From: an uncultured Mediterraneibacter sp.
Lineage (GTDB): Bacteria > Bacillota > Clostridia > Lachnospirales > Lachnospiraceae
Direction: 5' to 3'
Length of the DNA: 46,961 nucleotides
Assembly: GCA_944376685.1 (NCBI GenBank)
Contig: CALWDN010000004.1
Span: forward strand, 1-46,961
Of this stretch, positions 34,232 to 43,044 are shown piece after piece. Position 1 is the first letter of the stretch. Each line of letters begins with the position of its first letter. The position numbers and the translations under genes are program-made. The notes beneath the pieces were generated by a model, which saw nothing but the letters and a program-made list of their open reading frames with translations, was not told the origin of the DNA and did not search any database.

Positions 34232-36529
34232 CTATAAGACCTGTTTCAGCAGTTCGGCGGTCTCTTTTACGGGGATGATGGTGAGTTTTTCTTTTACTTC
34301 ATCTGCCACATCCTCCAGATCCTCCACATTATCCTTCGGGATGAATACCCGTTTGATGCCGGCCCTCTGTGCGGCCATCAGTTTCTCCGGCAGTCCGCCG
34401 ATGGGCATGACGCCGCCACGCAGGGAGACTTCGCCGGTCATGGCGATGTCTGTGTCCACTGCCCGGCCGGTGACCAGGGAGGCCAGCGCAGTGGTGAGGG
34501 TGACGCCGGCGGACGGACCGTCTTTCGGTACAGCTCCTGCCGGCACATGGATGTGCAGGTCATGGTCTTCCAGCACTTTGCATTCTTTCGGATACATGGA
34601 GCGCACGAGGGTGAGGGCGATCTGCACGGATTCTTTCATGACGTCGCCCAGCTGTCCGGTGATCTGCACTTTGCCTTTGCCTTCGGTCAGTTTTGTCTCG
34701 ATGAAGAGGATGGCGCCGCCGGCGCTGGTCCAGGCAAGACCGGTCACGACGCCGGGGATCTTCCGGCTAAGCCGCCGTTCGGCGTGGATCTGGCTTCGGC
34801 CGAGATAATCGGTAAGATTGTTCCTTGTTATAGAGAGCGCCCGCACCGGTACCGCGCCGTTATCTGTCTCAGATGGATTTTCCGCTGCCTTTACAAGTTC
34901 CACAGCTGCGGACCGGCAGATGGTCTCGATACATTTCTTCAGATCGCGGACGCCGGACTCCATCGTGTATTCGTCGATAATCTGCCGCAGGGCGCCGTCG
35001 GTGATCTTCAGCATGTTTTTGCGGATGCCTGTGGCTTCCTGTGCCTTCGGGATCAGGTGTTTCTTTGCAATGTGATATTTTTCCACCGCCGTGTAGCCGG
35101 GGAACGAAATGACTTCCATACGGTTCAGCAGCGGCTCAGGGATCGTATCGGTGGTGTTGGCCGTGCAGACGAAGAGGACGTTGGACAGATCGTAGGGCAC
35201 GTTCATGTAATGGTCCGTAAATGTGCTGTTCTGTTCCGGGTCCAGTACTTCCAGCAGGGCGCTGGCCGGATCCCCGCCGTAATCTTTGGCCAGCTTGTCC
35301 ACTTCATCCAGTACCATGACCGGATTGGACGCGCCGCTCCGCTTCATGGCTTCCATGATCCGTCCCGGCATGGCGCCGATGTAGGTCCTGCGGTGTCCGC
35401 GGATCTCGGCCTCGTCCCGGATGCCGCCCAGACTGATGCGGGCGTATTTGCGCCCCAGCGCCCGCGCGATGCTCTGACCGATGCTGGTCTTGCCGGTGCC
35501 GGGGGCGCCTACGAAGAGCAGGATGGAACCGTACTGCTTCCGGTTCAGCGCCATGACAGCCAACTGCTGGATGATGCGCTCCTTTACCTTCTTCAGCCCG
35601 TAATGATCTTCGTCCAGGATCTCCTGGGCCCGTTTCAGATCGATGGGCGTGTAGGCGGGCGCCTTCCATGAAAGGCTGGTGACAAAGTCAAGGTAGTCAT
35701 AGAGCAGCCCGTACTCGTGGCTCTCCTTGCCCTCCTGGCGCATGCGGTTTAGGACTTTTTCCGCTTCTTTGCGGGCTTCGCTGTTCATGCCGGACTCGGC
35801 GATCTTCTTCTCGAACTTCCGCACATCGGAAATGTTTTCCGGGTGCATGTCGTCCAGTTCTTTCTGGAGATAATTGATCTGCTTCTTCAGCGCGGCTTCC
35901 CGGTAAAGCTGTTCCTGGTCGTCCTTCTGGGCTTCCTGGGCCTCGGAGGAGACTTTGGCGATCTCCATGAATTCCCGGATGGCCCGGCTGATCAGGTCAT
36001 ATCGCTCCCGGACAGAGTCGGCCGCCAGGATCCGGTATTTCTCCTCCACGGTCAGGTTCAGATATTCAGACAGGGATGAAGCCATGTCGTTGACATTCTT
36101 TCGCTGGAGAATGTACCCCCGCGCCCACAGGCCCCACTGGTAGCCCTGGACGAAACGGAGCAGGTCGGCGCGCAGAGCGGCGAATACATTCTGCTGTTCT
36201 TCTTCCGGCATATCCTCCACGCACGGGCGCACAACAAAGGACGCCCGGACGTCGCCGTCCTCAATGACCGGGTCGAGGATCTCCACCCGGTCCAAAGTGC
36301 GGATCTGGATCACATCTTCATCGCTGATATTTTCAACCCTTGCGGAAACGCCGATGGGATAGAAGTCGTCGGCTTTGAACCCGTCGCTGTCTGTTTCGTT
36401 TTTCAGCATGACAAACAGAAGCTCCGTGTCGGTTTTAAGTTCGCTGCCCCTGTCCTCGAAGAAATCCTTCTTAAAGAAATAGGTGACATTGGGCAGAAGG
36501 AGTATATTGTAAATCGGCTGGATAAACAT
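34232..36529 (-). CDS. lon: ATP-dependent protease Lon
   Basis: 765 residues from the ATG at 36529, 8 bp after AAAGGA; upstream in-frame ATGs at 36547 and 36538 are worse placed. Order: N-terminal substrate domain, coiled region (KKQINYLQKELDDMHPENIS), AAA+ core with GAPGTGKTS and VMVLDEVDK, then the protease with the catalytic dyad Ser673 (KDGPSAG) and Lys716 (PEKLMAAQ), 43 residues apart as in other Lon proteins. It degrades damaged and regulatory proteins. The CIRCE operator upstream shows HrcA heat-shock control. It converges on the AAA+ operon, which carries a Lon-like ATPase. Confidence 0.96.
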   Translation of the reverse strand: MFIQPIYNILLLPNVTYFFKKDFFEDRGSELKTDTELLFVMLKNETDSDGFKADDFYPIGVSARVENISDEDVIQIRTLDRVEILDPVIEDGDVRASFVVRPCVEDMPEEEQQNVFAALRADLLRFVQGYQWGLWARGYILQRKNVNDMASSLSEYLNLTVEEKYRILAADSVRERYDLISRAIREFMEIAKVSSEAQEAQKDDQEQLYREAALKKQINYLQKELDDMHPENISDVRKFEKKIAESGMNSEARKEAEKVLNRMRQEGKESHEYGLLYDYLDFVTSLSWKAPAYTPIDLKRAQEILDEDHYGLKKVKERIIQQLAVMALNRKQYGSILLFVGAPGTGKTSIGQSIARALGRKYARISLGGIRDEAEIRGHRRTYIGAMPGRIMEAMKRSGASNPVMVLDEVDKLAKDYGGDPASALLEVLDPEQNSTFTDHYMNVPYDLSNVLFVCTANTTDTIPEPLLNRMEVISFPGYTAVEKYHIAKKHLIPKAQEATGIRKNMLKITDGALRQIIDEYTMESGVRDLKKCIETICRSAAVELVKAAENPSETDNGAVPVRALSITRNNLTDYLGRSQIHAERRLSRKIPGVVTGLAWTSAGGAILFIETKLTEGKGKVQITGQLGDVMKESVQIALTLVRSMYPKECKVLEDHDLHIHVPAGAVPKDGPSAGVTLTTALASLVTGRAVDTDIAMTGEVSLRGGVMPIGGLPEKLMAAQRAGIKRVFIPKDNVEDLEDVADEVKEKLTIIPVKETAELLKQVL

Positions 36530-36578
36530 ATGCATCATCCTTTCCATATAATATGCGTCATTGGCTGGTGTAAAATTA

Positions 36579-36605
36579 TTAGCACTCAGATAAGAAGAGT
36601 GCTAA
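36579..36605. promoter_or_regulatory. CIRCE operator (HrcA) of lon
   Basis: TTAGCACTC - 9 bp - GAGTGCTAA, a perfect match to the consensus. It lies between the lon promoter and the start codon, so HrcA would block transcription until heat stress. A lone TTAGCACTC at 36688-36696 has no second half. Confidence 0.95.
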
Positions 36606-36617
36606 TTCATATATAGA

Positions 36618-36646
36618 AAGTTAGCATAAAAAGAGGGAGATGTCAA
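36618..36646 (-). promoter_or_regulatory. lon promoter
   Basis: Minus strand: TTGACA (36646-36641), 17 bp, TAACTT (36623-36618), with TGC just before the -10 as an extended element. CIRCE starts 13 bp downstream. Confidence 0.65.
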
Positions 36647-36696
36647 TAAGTCAGAAAAAACTGGCAGAAAAAAGAAAATTTAAAAAATTAGCACTC

Positions 36697-36850
36697 ACCT
36701 CTTGGCTCGTTTGGGGTGGTTTTGTCCTGTGGCGTCAGAGCCCGTAAAGCCTTATTTTACAAGGTTTTTGCGGGTTCTTACTTTTTGTCTGGAGGTGTCA
36801 AAAATCGTCATTTTTTGCGAAAATGGTGTAGTAAATGGTGTAGTGAAATT
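36697..36850 (+). repeat. 154-bp direct repeat, copy 1
   Basis: Starts ACCTCTTGGCTCGTTTGGGG and ends TAGTGAAATT. It contains a hairpin (GTCAGAGCCCG paired with CGGGTTCTTAC, 36734-36781) followed by TTTTT, and a doubled AATGGTGTAGTA. About 8 mismatches and no gaps against the copy at 46787. It marks where GC-rich core DNA changes to AT-rich DNA. In the gene-free stretch 36530-36944 the only other items are the lon promoter and CIRCE. Confidence 0.9.
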
Positions 36851-36944
36851 GCCTTGGGCGGTGTGAAATGGGAGAAATAGGAGGTGGCGTTAAAAATAAG
36901 ATTTTGGTAACACTAAAATAAATATATGGAGGTAAATGTAGTAA

Positions 36945-37139
36945 TTGAAAAAGTTGAAATTTATAGAACAAATTGAGCATTTACTTTTCAAGGCAGAGAT
37001 GAAACAAGTTGCAATAAATATTTCTGGGGAAAGTAAATATGCTTTTGAAGACAAGCTTTATGAAGAAATAAAACACATAATATTGATGTATGAAATCTCT
37101 GTGAATGAAGTAAAATTTTATAAACATTATTTTAAATAA
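36945..37139 (+). CDS. Possible 64-aa protein or broken gene start
   Basis: TTG start 12 bp after GGAGG. The product is LKKLKFIEQIEHLLFKAEMKQ... ending VKFYKHYFK, basic and helical, with no signal or membrane segment. Directly after its stop, another frame reads protein-like (NSENTHPDSISWAYRGEY), so this may be the first part of a longer frameshifted gene rather than a complete small protein. No family recognised. Confidence 0.4.
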   Translation: MKKLKFIEQIEHLLFKAEMKQVAINISGESKYAFEDKLYEEIKHIILMYEISVNEVKFYKHYFK

Positions 37140-37353
37140 TTCAGAAAACACTCATCCTGATTCCATTTCATGGGCTTATCGAGGAGAGTATAATGATTAT
37201 AGAAAGAACAGAATCATTTAGAAATAATGAAAAACAATTAACAATGTTTAGAACAGCAATTTTTCATACTCAGAACAAATTTGCACGCTACTAAATAACA
37301 CAAATATATTTGTATTAGGAATAGAAGATATTCTAGCGGAAAAAATGTATTAA
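37140..37353 (+). pseudogene. Degraded coding region in several frames
   Basis: Three short protein-like stretches lie in different frames: NSENTHPDSISWAYRGEY (from about 37139), a 33-codon ORF starting MIIERTESFRNNEKQ (37193-37294, behind GAGGAG), and SEQICTLLNNTNIFVLGIED ending at 37353. Together with the 64-aa ORF they look like one decayed gene. The 33-codon ORF with its good ribosome binding site could instead be a small peptide gene. No family could be assigned. Confidence 0.4.
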
Positions 37354-37445
37354 CATTACCTATTAATTTACTGCGCTTGTTATTAGAATTACAAAATTGA
37401 GTTTTTATATAAATATGTTTAAGGCTTTATTCTGCTTCACTGGGC

Positions 37446-37474
37446 TTGACATGATAATTACTGAAGAATATACT
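37446..37474 (+). promoter_or_regulatory. Promoter of the ATP-grasp/radical SAM operon
   Basis: TTGACA (37446-37451), exactly 17 bp, TATACT (37469-37474). The leader to the first gene is about 75 nt. Confidence 0.8.
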
Positions 37475-37486
37475 AATCATCAGTAG

Positions 37487-37506
37487 ATACTATATTGTTG
37501 TAGTAT
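37487..37506. promoter_or_regulatory. Inverted repeat in the operon leader
   Basis: ATACTA - 8 bp - TAGTAT, starting about 6 bp downstream of the presumed transcription start. It could be an operator or a leader hairpin. Confidence 0.35.
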
Positions 37507-37554
37507 TGTTTCTATAAAAATTAAATACAAATACTAGAAAATGGAGTGACATTT

Positions 37555-39867
37555 TTGGCTAAATTAGTTTGGACCGGCCCAAGAGAGAGTGATAAGGAAT
37601 ACACAGGAGAACTTTTTTCTGGGGCTGTTACTTTATATGGAGGCCGAAAACGAGAAAATAAAGCGTTTTGCCTTACTAAAGATTATCGAATCAATCACAA
37701 TCATATAACAGATGAACAGACAGATTTTATGGTGGAAAATGAATTGAAACTTATAGATAAAGATTCTTCTGTAGAATTTATGTCATATAATCCCAATTTG
37801 ATTTACGGATGTAGGGAAGAAGTGGTTAGACATACCGTATGTTTAAATAAAGAAAAAGTAATGAAATTCCTTGATTCTAAGCTCTCGTTTCGTAAATTTT
37901 CAGAAAAATATGTTCATACTTTGCACTCAGAACAACTTTTAGGTGAAGAATGTAGAGTGAATAAATTAAGTAAGAGATTCTCGGGATATGATAAATGGAT
38001 TATTCAGTCTGATATTGCGTCAGGCGGATATCAGACGTTTCTTCTGGGAATAGACAATGAGAAGGATGTTCTTAAAAAGATTGATGATTCAGAACTATAT
38101 CTAGTATCACCTTATTATGAGAAAAATATTCCAATCAATATACATGCAATAATTTATGAACAGGAAATATTAATTACACAAGGCTCCATTCAGGTTATGG
38201 GAGTTGATCATGATCGGATGCTGTACCGGGGAGCAGATTATATTTCTTACAGAGATATTGATCCTGATATACTCAAACAATTTACAGAAGAAACTGAGTT
38301 ACTCTGCAGGGAAATACAGAAGTTGGGATACCGGGGAATCCTTGGAATTGACGCCATTATTGTGGATGGAACAGCATGGATTCTAGAGGCGAATAATCGG
38401 TTTCAGGCTTCTACTATACTGATTAATAAAGTACTACAGGAAAAAGGGTTGCCCAGTCTTCACGAACTTAATTACGAAGCGTTCCATCGCCCAAAATCTG
38501 AATTGATTGATAAACATATATTAGCCTCCCTCAAAATTGACTATAGTATATATGCATTTATACAAGATGGACAGGAGTATCATGTTTCGCATATATTTTC
38601 TTCATGCTGTAAGCAAAAAAAGGAAAATTTAGTGGCGGATTATATTGATGATGGATACATTTCGTGGCAGGAAGCAGAAGATGATGCTTATCTTTTCCGT
38701 CTTGTGTTTAGTACTAATATAGTTAGTGTAGTTGATGATAAATATGTGCGTATTCATCCCAATATTCAGGGCCCTAATAAGCAGTGGTATCAAGATATCA
38801 TTACAAAGGCGGATTTTCGTAAAATTAAGATTTCACTTTTAAATCAAGGAGTAGTATTGGATGATGATGTAAAAGATTATCTATTATGTCGGGGAGGTAT
38901 GCGGGAAGGAGTATATTTTTCTGTTGATCTTATCTTGGAGGAAAAATATATCGTTAATTCCCCATTAGCAGTAAAGTTTGCTGCGCTTTCGCCTTACAAG
39001 GTTATATTTCTGAATCAACATTTATATCTTACGTATTATGGAAAAAGAATATGTCAGGTAAAAATTGAGTTCGCAGATCAGATAGCAAAAAAGGTTACTA
39101 GTAAGGGTATATCTGTCAGTAGGATGTGTCTTCTTGCAACTGACCGGCTTAGACTACAGAATTCGGATTTTTGCACGTTTAAAGAACAGGGGATTCCATG
39201 TCGTTTTTGTGAAGCACAGTATAAAGATATTTCATTCGATGTAGAAGATATTATTGAAGCAGCAGATATGTACTTTGATAGGGCTGAATCTAGTTTCCGT
39301 CATGTCTTGGTCGGCGGATTATCGAATCATATAGGAAAAGAAAAAGACACAATCTGCCGGATTGTAAGGCATATAAGAGAACGCTCGGATATGCCGGTCT
39401 ATCTTATGTGTTTGCCTAGTCTTGATTTATTGGACATTGATGCATATGTGGAGGCTGGTGTTACCGAAATTGGTTTTAATATAGAAATATTTGACAGAAT
39501 AGCAGCAAAGCGGTATATGCCAGGAAAAGGAGCAATCCCCTTAGAGAGATACCAGACAGCCCTTGAAAGAGCAGTAGAATTATTAGGTGCAAAAGGTGCT
39601 GTCAGATCGGCATTTGTGATGGGGTTGGAAAGTATGGAGTCATTGTTGGCAGGTGTAGAGTTTGTATGTAGACTTGGCGTAGCACCTATTCTTTCTGTGT
39701 TCCGTCCGATTCCGTTTACTGAGATGGAAAATGTAAATCCGCCTGAAAATGAGTGGATATTAGAGGCCTACGAGAAGATTGAGATAATCTGCAGACAGTA
39801 TGGTTTGAAGCCGGGACCGGATTGTCCGGCATGCCAGAATAACACAGTAGCGTTTGATGTCTTATAG
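37555..39867 (+). CDS. ATP-grasp / radical SAM fusion enzyme
   Basis: 770 residues from the TTG at 37555, 8 bp after GGAG; the GTG at 37546 overlaps that site. Residues about 110-320 form an ATP-grasp domain: WIIQSDIASGGYQTFL, then GYRGILGIDAIIVDGTAWILE and ANNRFQAST with the metal-binding Glu and Asn. A linker domain follows (330-510). Residues 530-770 form a radical SAM domain with cysteines 540, 549 and 552 (CTFKEQGIPCRFC), a CX8CX2C spacing instead of CX3CX2C. ATP-grasp enzymes usually join a carboxylate to an amine; radical SAM enzymes start radical chemistry. Product and substrate are unknown. It is the first gene of the operon. Confidence 0.82.
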   Translation: MAKLVWTGPRESDKEYTGELFSGAVTLYGGRKRENKAFCLTKDYRINHNHITDEQTDFMVENELKLIDKDSSVEFMSYNPNLIYGCREEVVRHTVCLNKEKVMKFLDSKLSFRKFSEKYVHTLHSEQLLGEECRVNKLSKRFSGYDKWIIQSDIASGGYQTFLLGIDNEKDVLKKIDDSELYLVSPYYEKNIPINIHAIIYEQEILITQGSIQVMGVDHDRMLYRGADYISYRDIDPDILKQFTEETELLCREIQKLGYRGILGIDAIIVDGTAWILEANNRFQASTILINKVLQEKGLPSLHELNYEAFHRPKSELIDKHILASLKIDYSIYAFIQDGQEYHVSHIFSSCCKQKKENLVADYIDDGYISWQEAEDDAYLFRLVFSTNIVSVVDDKYVRIHPNIQGPNKQWYQDIITKADFRKIKISLLNQGVVLDDDVKDYLLCRGGMREGVYFSVDLILEEKYIVNSPLAVKFAALSPYKVIFLNQHLYLTYYGKRICQVKIEFADQIAKKVTSKGISVSRMCLLATDRLRLQNSDFCTFKEQGIPCRFCEAQYKDISFDVEDIIEAADMYFDRAESSFRHVLVGGLSNHIGKEKDTICRIVRHIRERSDMPVYLMCLPSLDLLDIDAYVEAGVTEIGFNIEIFDRIAAKRYMPGKGAIPLERYQTALERAVELLGAKGAVRSAFVMGLESMESLLAGVEFVCRLGVAPILSVFRPIPFTEMENVNPPENEWILEAYEKIEIICRQYGLKPGPDCPACQNNTVAFDVL

Positions 39868-39881
39868 AGTTGGAGTGTTTT

Positions 39882-40979
39882 ATGGATTCTTTGCTTACCA
39901 ACTATAATCAGAAAAAAAGAAATGGAAATAAAATTATTTCTTCAGATTATATTATTAGAAAACGTGGGAATCTTCTGCACGTATGTTTAAATAGCCCAGG
40001 ATGTCGTTATAGAAATTCAGGGAGCTGTACAATGTGCGATTATGGAGAGGGAAGCCTTCTTACAGAAAAGAAAGTAGAGGTATTATTGCCTAAAATAAAA
40101 GATGCAGCAGCAGGAATGAACAGCATTCTTATTGGGTCTCTTGGTAGTGTATTAGATGCAACGGAGTTACCGAGGGAGTGCCTGAGAAAAATTTGTCGAT
40201 TTTTGAACGAGTTATCGATAGAAACAATAATTTTCGAAACGCATTATACTCTGGTCAATGATGAAATTTGTCAATGGTTGAAAAAACAGATGCCGTCAAA
40301 GGATATTGTTATTGAAGTAGGGCTTGAATCGGTAGATGAATTTGTACAGGAAAAGTGTTTGAATAAAAAAATAGACCTTAAAATATTAGGGGCAAAGATT
40401 GAAATGCTGCATAAGTATGGTATGAGCATTACTGCAAATGCTTTTTTAGGAGCCCCATTCTTATCTGTTACCGAGCAAATTGAAGATACAGTAAACACAA
40501 TTCAATGGGCGGTGGAACATGGTGTTGATTCAGTAGTGTTGTTTCCTGCTAATATAAGGAGAGATACACTTTTGGATGTGTTGTATAGAAATGGAAAATA
40601 TTCTCGTATACAACATTGGTCTGTATTTGAAGTGCTGTGGAGAGTACCGTGGCACTATTTGAATAGAATTTATCTGGCATGGTATGGTGATTGGCTTGAT
40701 GTTGGCGCAGATGGAGTAAAGGATAATTTGCCACCGTATTGCTGTGATATGTGTTCAGACAAATGGATGGAATTTTATTGCAGATTTCTTGAAGAACCAG
40801 ATAATAGAGCAAGAAGACGCCTTTTAGTAGAGTATGGAAATGTATTGGAATCAAAATGTGTTTGTCGTGATTTGTTTGAACAAAATTTGAAAGTATCTAC
40901 TCAAAAAGAACGAATACAAAGGGTGAAAAAGATAAGAGAATGGCTAGCCATCCAATATGAAGTGACTACAGATAAATGA
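39882..40979 (+). CDS. Radical SAM protein, Elp3/archaeosine-type cysteine motif
   Basis: 365 residues from the ATG at 39882 (GGAG at 39872-39875). The cluster motif is CRYRNSGSCTMC, Cys41-X7-Cys49-X2-Cys52. This SCTMC form with a long first gap is like the RaSEA/TIGR01210-type and Elp3-like radical SAM proteins. Following pieces (LIGSLGSVLD, IEVGLESVDEFV, NAFLGAPFLS) fit the SAM-binding strands of the barrel. A second cysteine group (CCDMC, about 281-285, plus CVC near 327) could hold another metal cluster. It is 14 bp downstream of the fusion enzyme. Confidence 0.82.
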   Translation: MDSLLTNYNQKKRNGNKIISSDYIIRKRGNLLHVCLNSPGCRYRNSGSCTMCDYGEGSLLTEKKVEVLLPKIKDAAAGMNSILIGSLGSVLDATELPRECLRKICRFLNELSIETIIFETHYTLVNDEICQWLKKQMPSKDIVIEVGLESVDEFVQEKCLNKKIDLKILGAKIEMLHKYGMSITANAFLGAPFLSVTEQIEDTVNTIQWAVEHGVDSVVLFPANIRRDTLLDVLYRNGKYSRIQHWSVFEVLWRVPWHYLNRIYLAWYGDWLDVGADGVKDNLPPYCCDMCSDKWMEFYCRFLEEPDNRARRRLLVEYGNVLESKCVCRDLFEQNLKVSTQKERIQRVKKIREWLAIQYEVTTDK

Positions 40980-40994
40980 GTGAGGGAATGCATA

Positions 40995-43019
40995 ATGAGG
41001 GAGCGTTTGAAAAGAATCGGAAGAAAATTTGGAACACTTTTAAAAAATAATTTTTTCAGCGTTATTGTTGCTGCAGTTATTTTTGTACTGGCGATAAGAT
41101 TGTGGCGGTTGAATCAGATAAAATATAATGATATTATCGAAACAATTAAAATATCTGTAACAGTGCTTATATCTATGCTCGGATTTTCTGTATCCATTTA
41201 TGTGTTCCTTAATAATACATTGCAAAACAGAAGAAATAGCAATGAATTGGAAAAAGAAGTCATCGATCTATTTCAGACCCAGAAAAGAAAACGCCTACTT
41301 ATCAGTATTTTCTTCTCAGCACTTGCAGTAACTGCCGAGTGCATAGTTGCAGCTTTCGCTGTGCCTGTCAAAAATCTTCTTTCTAAAACGCCATCTGATT
41401 TAGATGAGTTTTTCTATTTTTTTGTTATTATTTTTTTTGCTGTAATTACATTGATTAATATTTATAAACTGATTTATTTTACATATGGTGTAATTAATTA
41501 TGAGGAAGGTTTGAGAAAACTTGCTAAAACAAAAATTGACACTTATACAAAAGTACGTTGTAATCAAGAAATGAGCAAGGGGGAATTCCTTAATCTTGTT
41601 AATAACATAGAAGTATTGGTGGAAAGGCTGGTAAGAAATCATTTACATGCAAAAATTAGTTCGGCATATGATAGTAATTTGAAGAGAGCCATCTGTGATG
41701 GCATCACGGAACCAGGAGATATTCATACCAGAGAAAAACTTGCAGAAGATTATAAGGAAATTATCAATTATAGGAATCTTCTTTTGCAGGATACATCTAC
41801 AGTAGACAGCGATGCTGTAACTATGGGTGATCAAATAAAAAGCGTTATGAATCGTCTTTTTCAGCATTATCTAAAGAATGAACTCCTTACAGGGGTGAAC
41901 ATTAGTAATTTGGAAATTAATAGTGCTGATTTGGAAAAAGCATCTTTCAGTAATTCCTCATTGCAGAGAATTCGATTTAGGGGAAAAGCTAATCTTGCAA
42001 ATGCAGATTTCAGAGATTCTACGATAAACGATGTATCTTTCGAGGAAGCTGACTGTGATAGTATAAATTTTTCGGGCTGTAAACTGATTAATATTCAATT
42101 TAGTACAAAAATGAATCTTCAGAGAGCAATATTCACAAATGCGGATCTCAGCGGTATGGGGAATATAGGTCCGTTAGATAAAGAAGGAGACCCAATAAAA
42201 TTCCTTCATGCAAATTTTTCACGTGCTAATCTGACATATCAGGATATTTATAATACAAGTTTTGATTTTGCTGATTTTTCGAATGCCCGCCTTATAGATA
42301 GTAAAATAGGTACTTCAGCTCAAAAAAAGAAAAATACAACTTTTACTTTTGCAGATATGCAGAAAGCAGATTTGCTCAGATGCATTATTGAGCGGTGTGA
42401 TTTTCAGAATGCAAATTTAAACAGTGCATCTTTTACATATGCGAAAATTAAGGATGTCAATTTCACAGAATGTAGATTAAATAATGCAAATTTTTCTGAA
42501 AGTGATATAGATGACTGCAAGTTTGAAAAATCATATTGTACTAATTTTTCGATGAAAGGGGCGCTTTTGAAGAATTCTGTGTTTACATATGCAATTATGA
42601 CATCGGCGGATATGTCCGGAGCTCAATTTACTAATGTCTGTTTCAACGATGCGGTTTGCAGGGATTCTTTATGGGTAAGAACACAAATTATGAATTCGAT
42701 GTTTGAAAGATGTGTGTTGGCAAATGCAAGAATTGTGGGAAATGCGGCTCAGAGAGTTCGTATTAGCGGCTGCGATTTTCTTTATACGGATTTTAGTAAT
42801 TCGGCAATTGCGAATATTGAATTTGATAACTGTAATTTTGAAGGAGCAGATTTTACAAATGCCCGTTTGATTAATGTTGAATTTATTAACTGTAAGAATT
42901 TGGAGTCTGCTGTTCCTGAAAAAATTTGGATGGTAAAAGTATCTTTTATAGGAGAGGAGAAGACGGCGTTTTGCTTAGATAAGTGTAATGCCCGTTATAC
43001 TGAGAAAATAATATGGTAG
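40995..43019 (+). CDS. Membrane-anchored pentapeptide-repeat protein
   Basis: 674 residues from the ATG at 40995 (GAGGGA upstream). Four membrane helices lie at about 18-38, 52-72, 98-120 and 133-160. A helical linker follows. From about residue 300 there is a long pentapeptide-repeat region of the A(D/N)LXX type (LANADFRDS, ANFSRANLTYQD, FQNANLNSASF) that folds as a right-handed quadrilateral beta helix. The helix should stand on the cytoplasmic side. Such repeats often act as binding surfaces; in this operon it could scaffold the enzymes or give self-protection. Both are inferences. Confidence 0.85.
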   Translation: MRERLKRIGRKFGTLLKNNFFSVIVAAVIFVLAIRLWRLNQIKYNDIIETIKISVTVLISMLGFSVSIYVFLNNTLQNRRNSNELEKEVIDLFQTQKRKRLLISIFFSALAVTAECIVAAFAVPVKNLLSKTPSDLDEFFYFFVIIFFAVITLINIYKLIYFTYGVINYEEGLRKLAKTKIDTYTKVRCNQEMSKGEFLNLVNNIEVLVERLVRNHLHAKISSAYDSNLKRAICDGITEPGDIHTREKLAEDYKEIINYRNLLLQDTSTVDSDAVTMGDQIKSVMNRLFQHYLKNELLTGVNISNLEINSADLEKASFSNSSLQRIRFRGKANLANADFRDSTINDVSFEEADCDSINFSGCKLINIQFSTKMNLQRAIFTNADLSGMGNIGPLDKEGDPIKFLHANFSRANLTYQDIYNTSFDFADFSNARLIDSKIGTSAQKKKNTTFTFADMQKADLLRCIIERCDFQNANLNSASFTYAKIKDVNFTECRLNNANFSESDIDDCKFEKSYCTNFSMKGALLKNSVFTYAIMTSADMSGAQFTNVCFNDAVCRDSLWVRTQIMNSMFERCVLANARIVGNAAQRVRISGCDFLYTDFSNSAIANIEFDNCNFEGADFTNARLINVEFINCKNLESAVPEKIWMVKVSFIGEEKTAFCLDKCNARYTEKIIW

Positions 43020-43044
43020 TTGAGTACTCAAAGCGGTGACAGTT

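Noticed and set aside
34547..35671. 374-codon + strand ORF opposite lon
   Set aside because: Shadow of the lon reading frame; no start signal or protein motif.
36688..36696. Second CIRCE element (TTAGCACTC)
   Set aside because: No GAGTGCTAA partner follows; repeat copy 1 begins instead.
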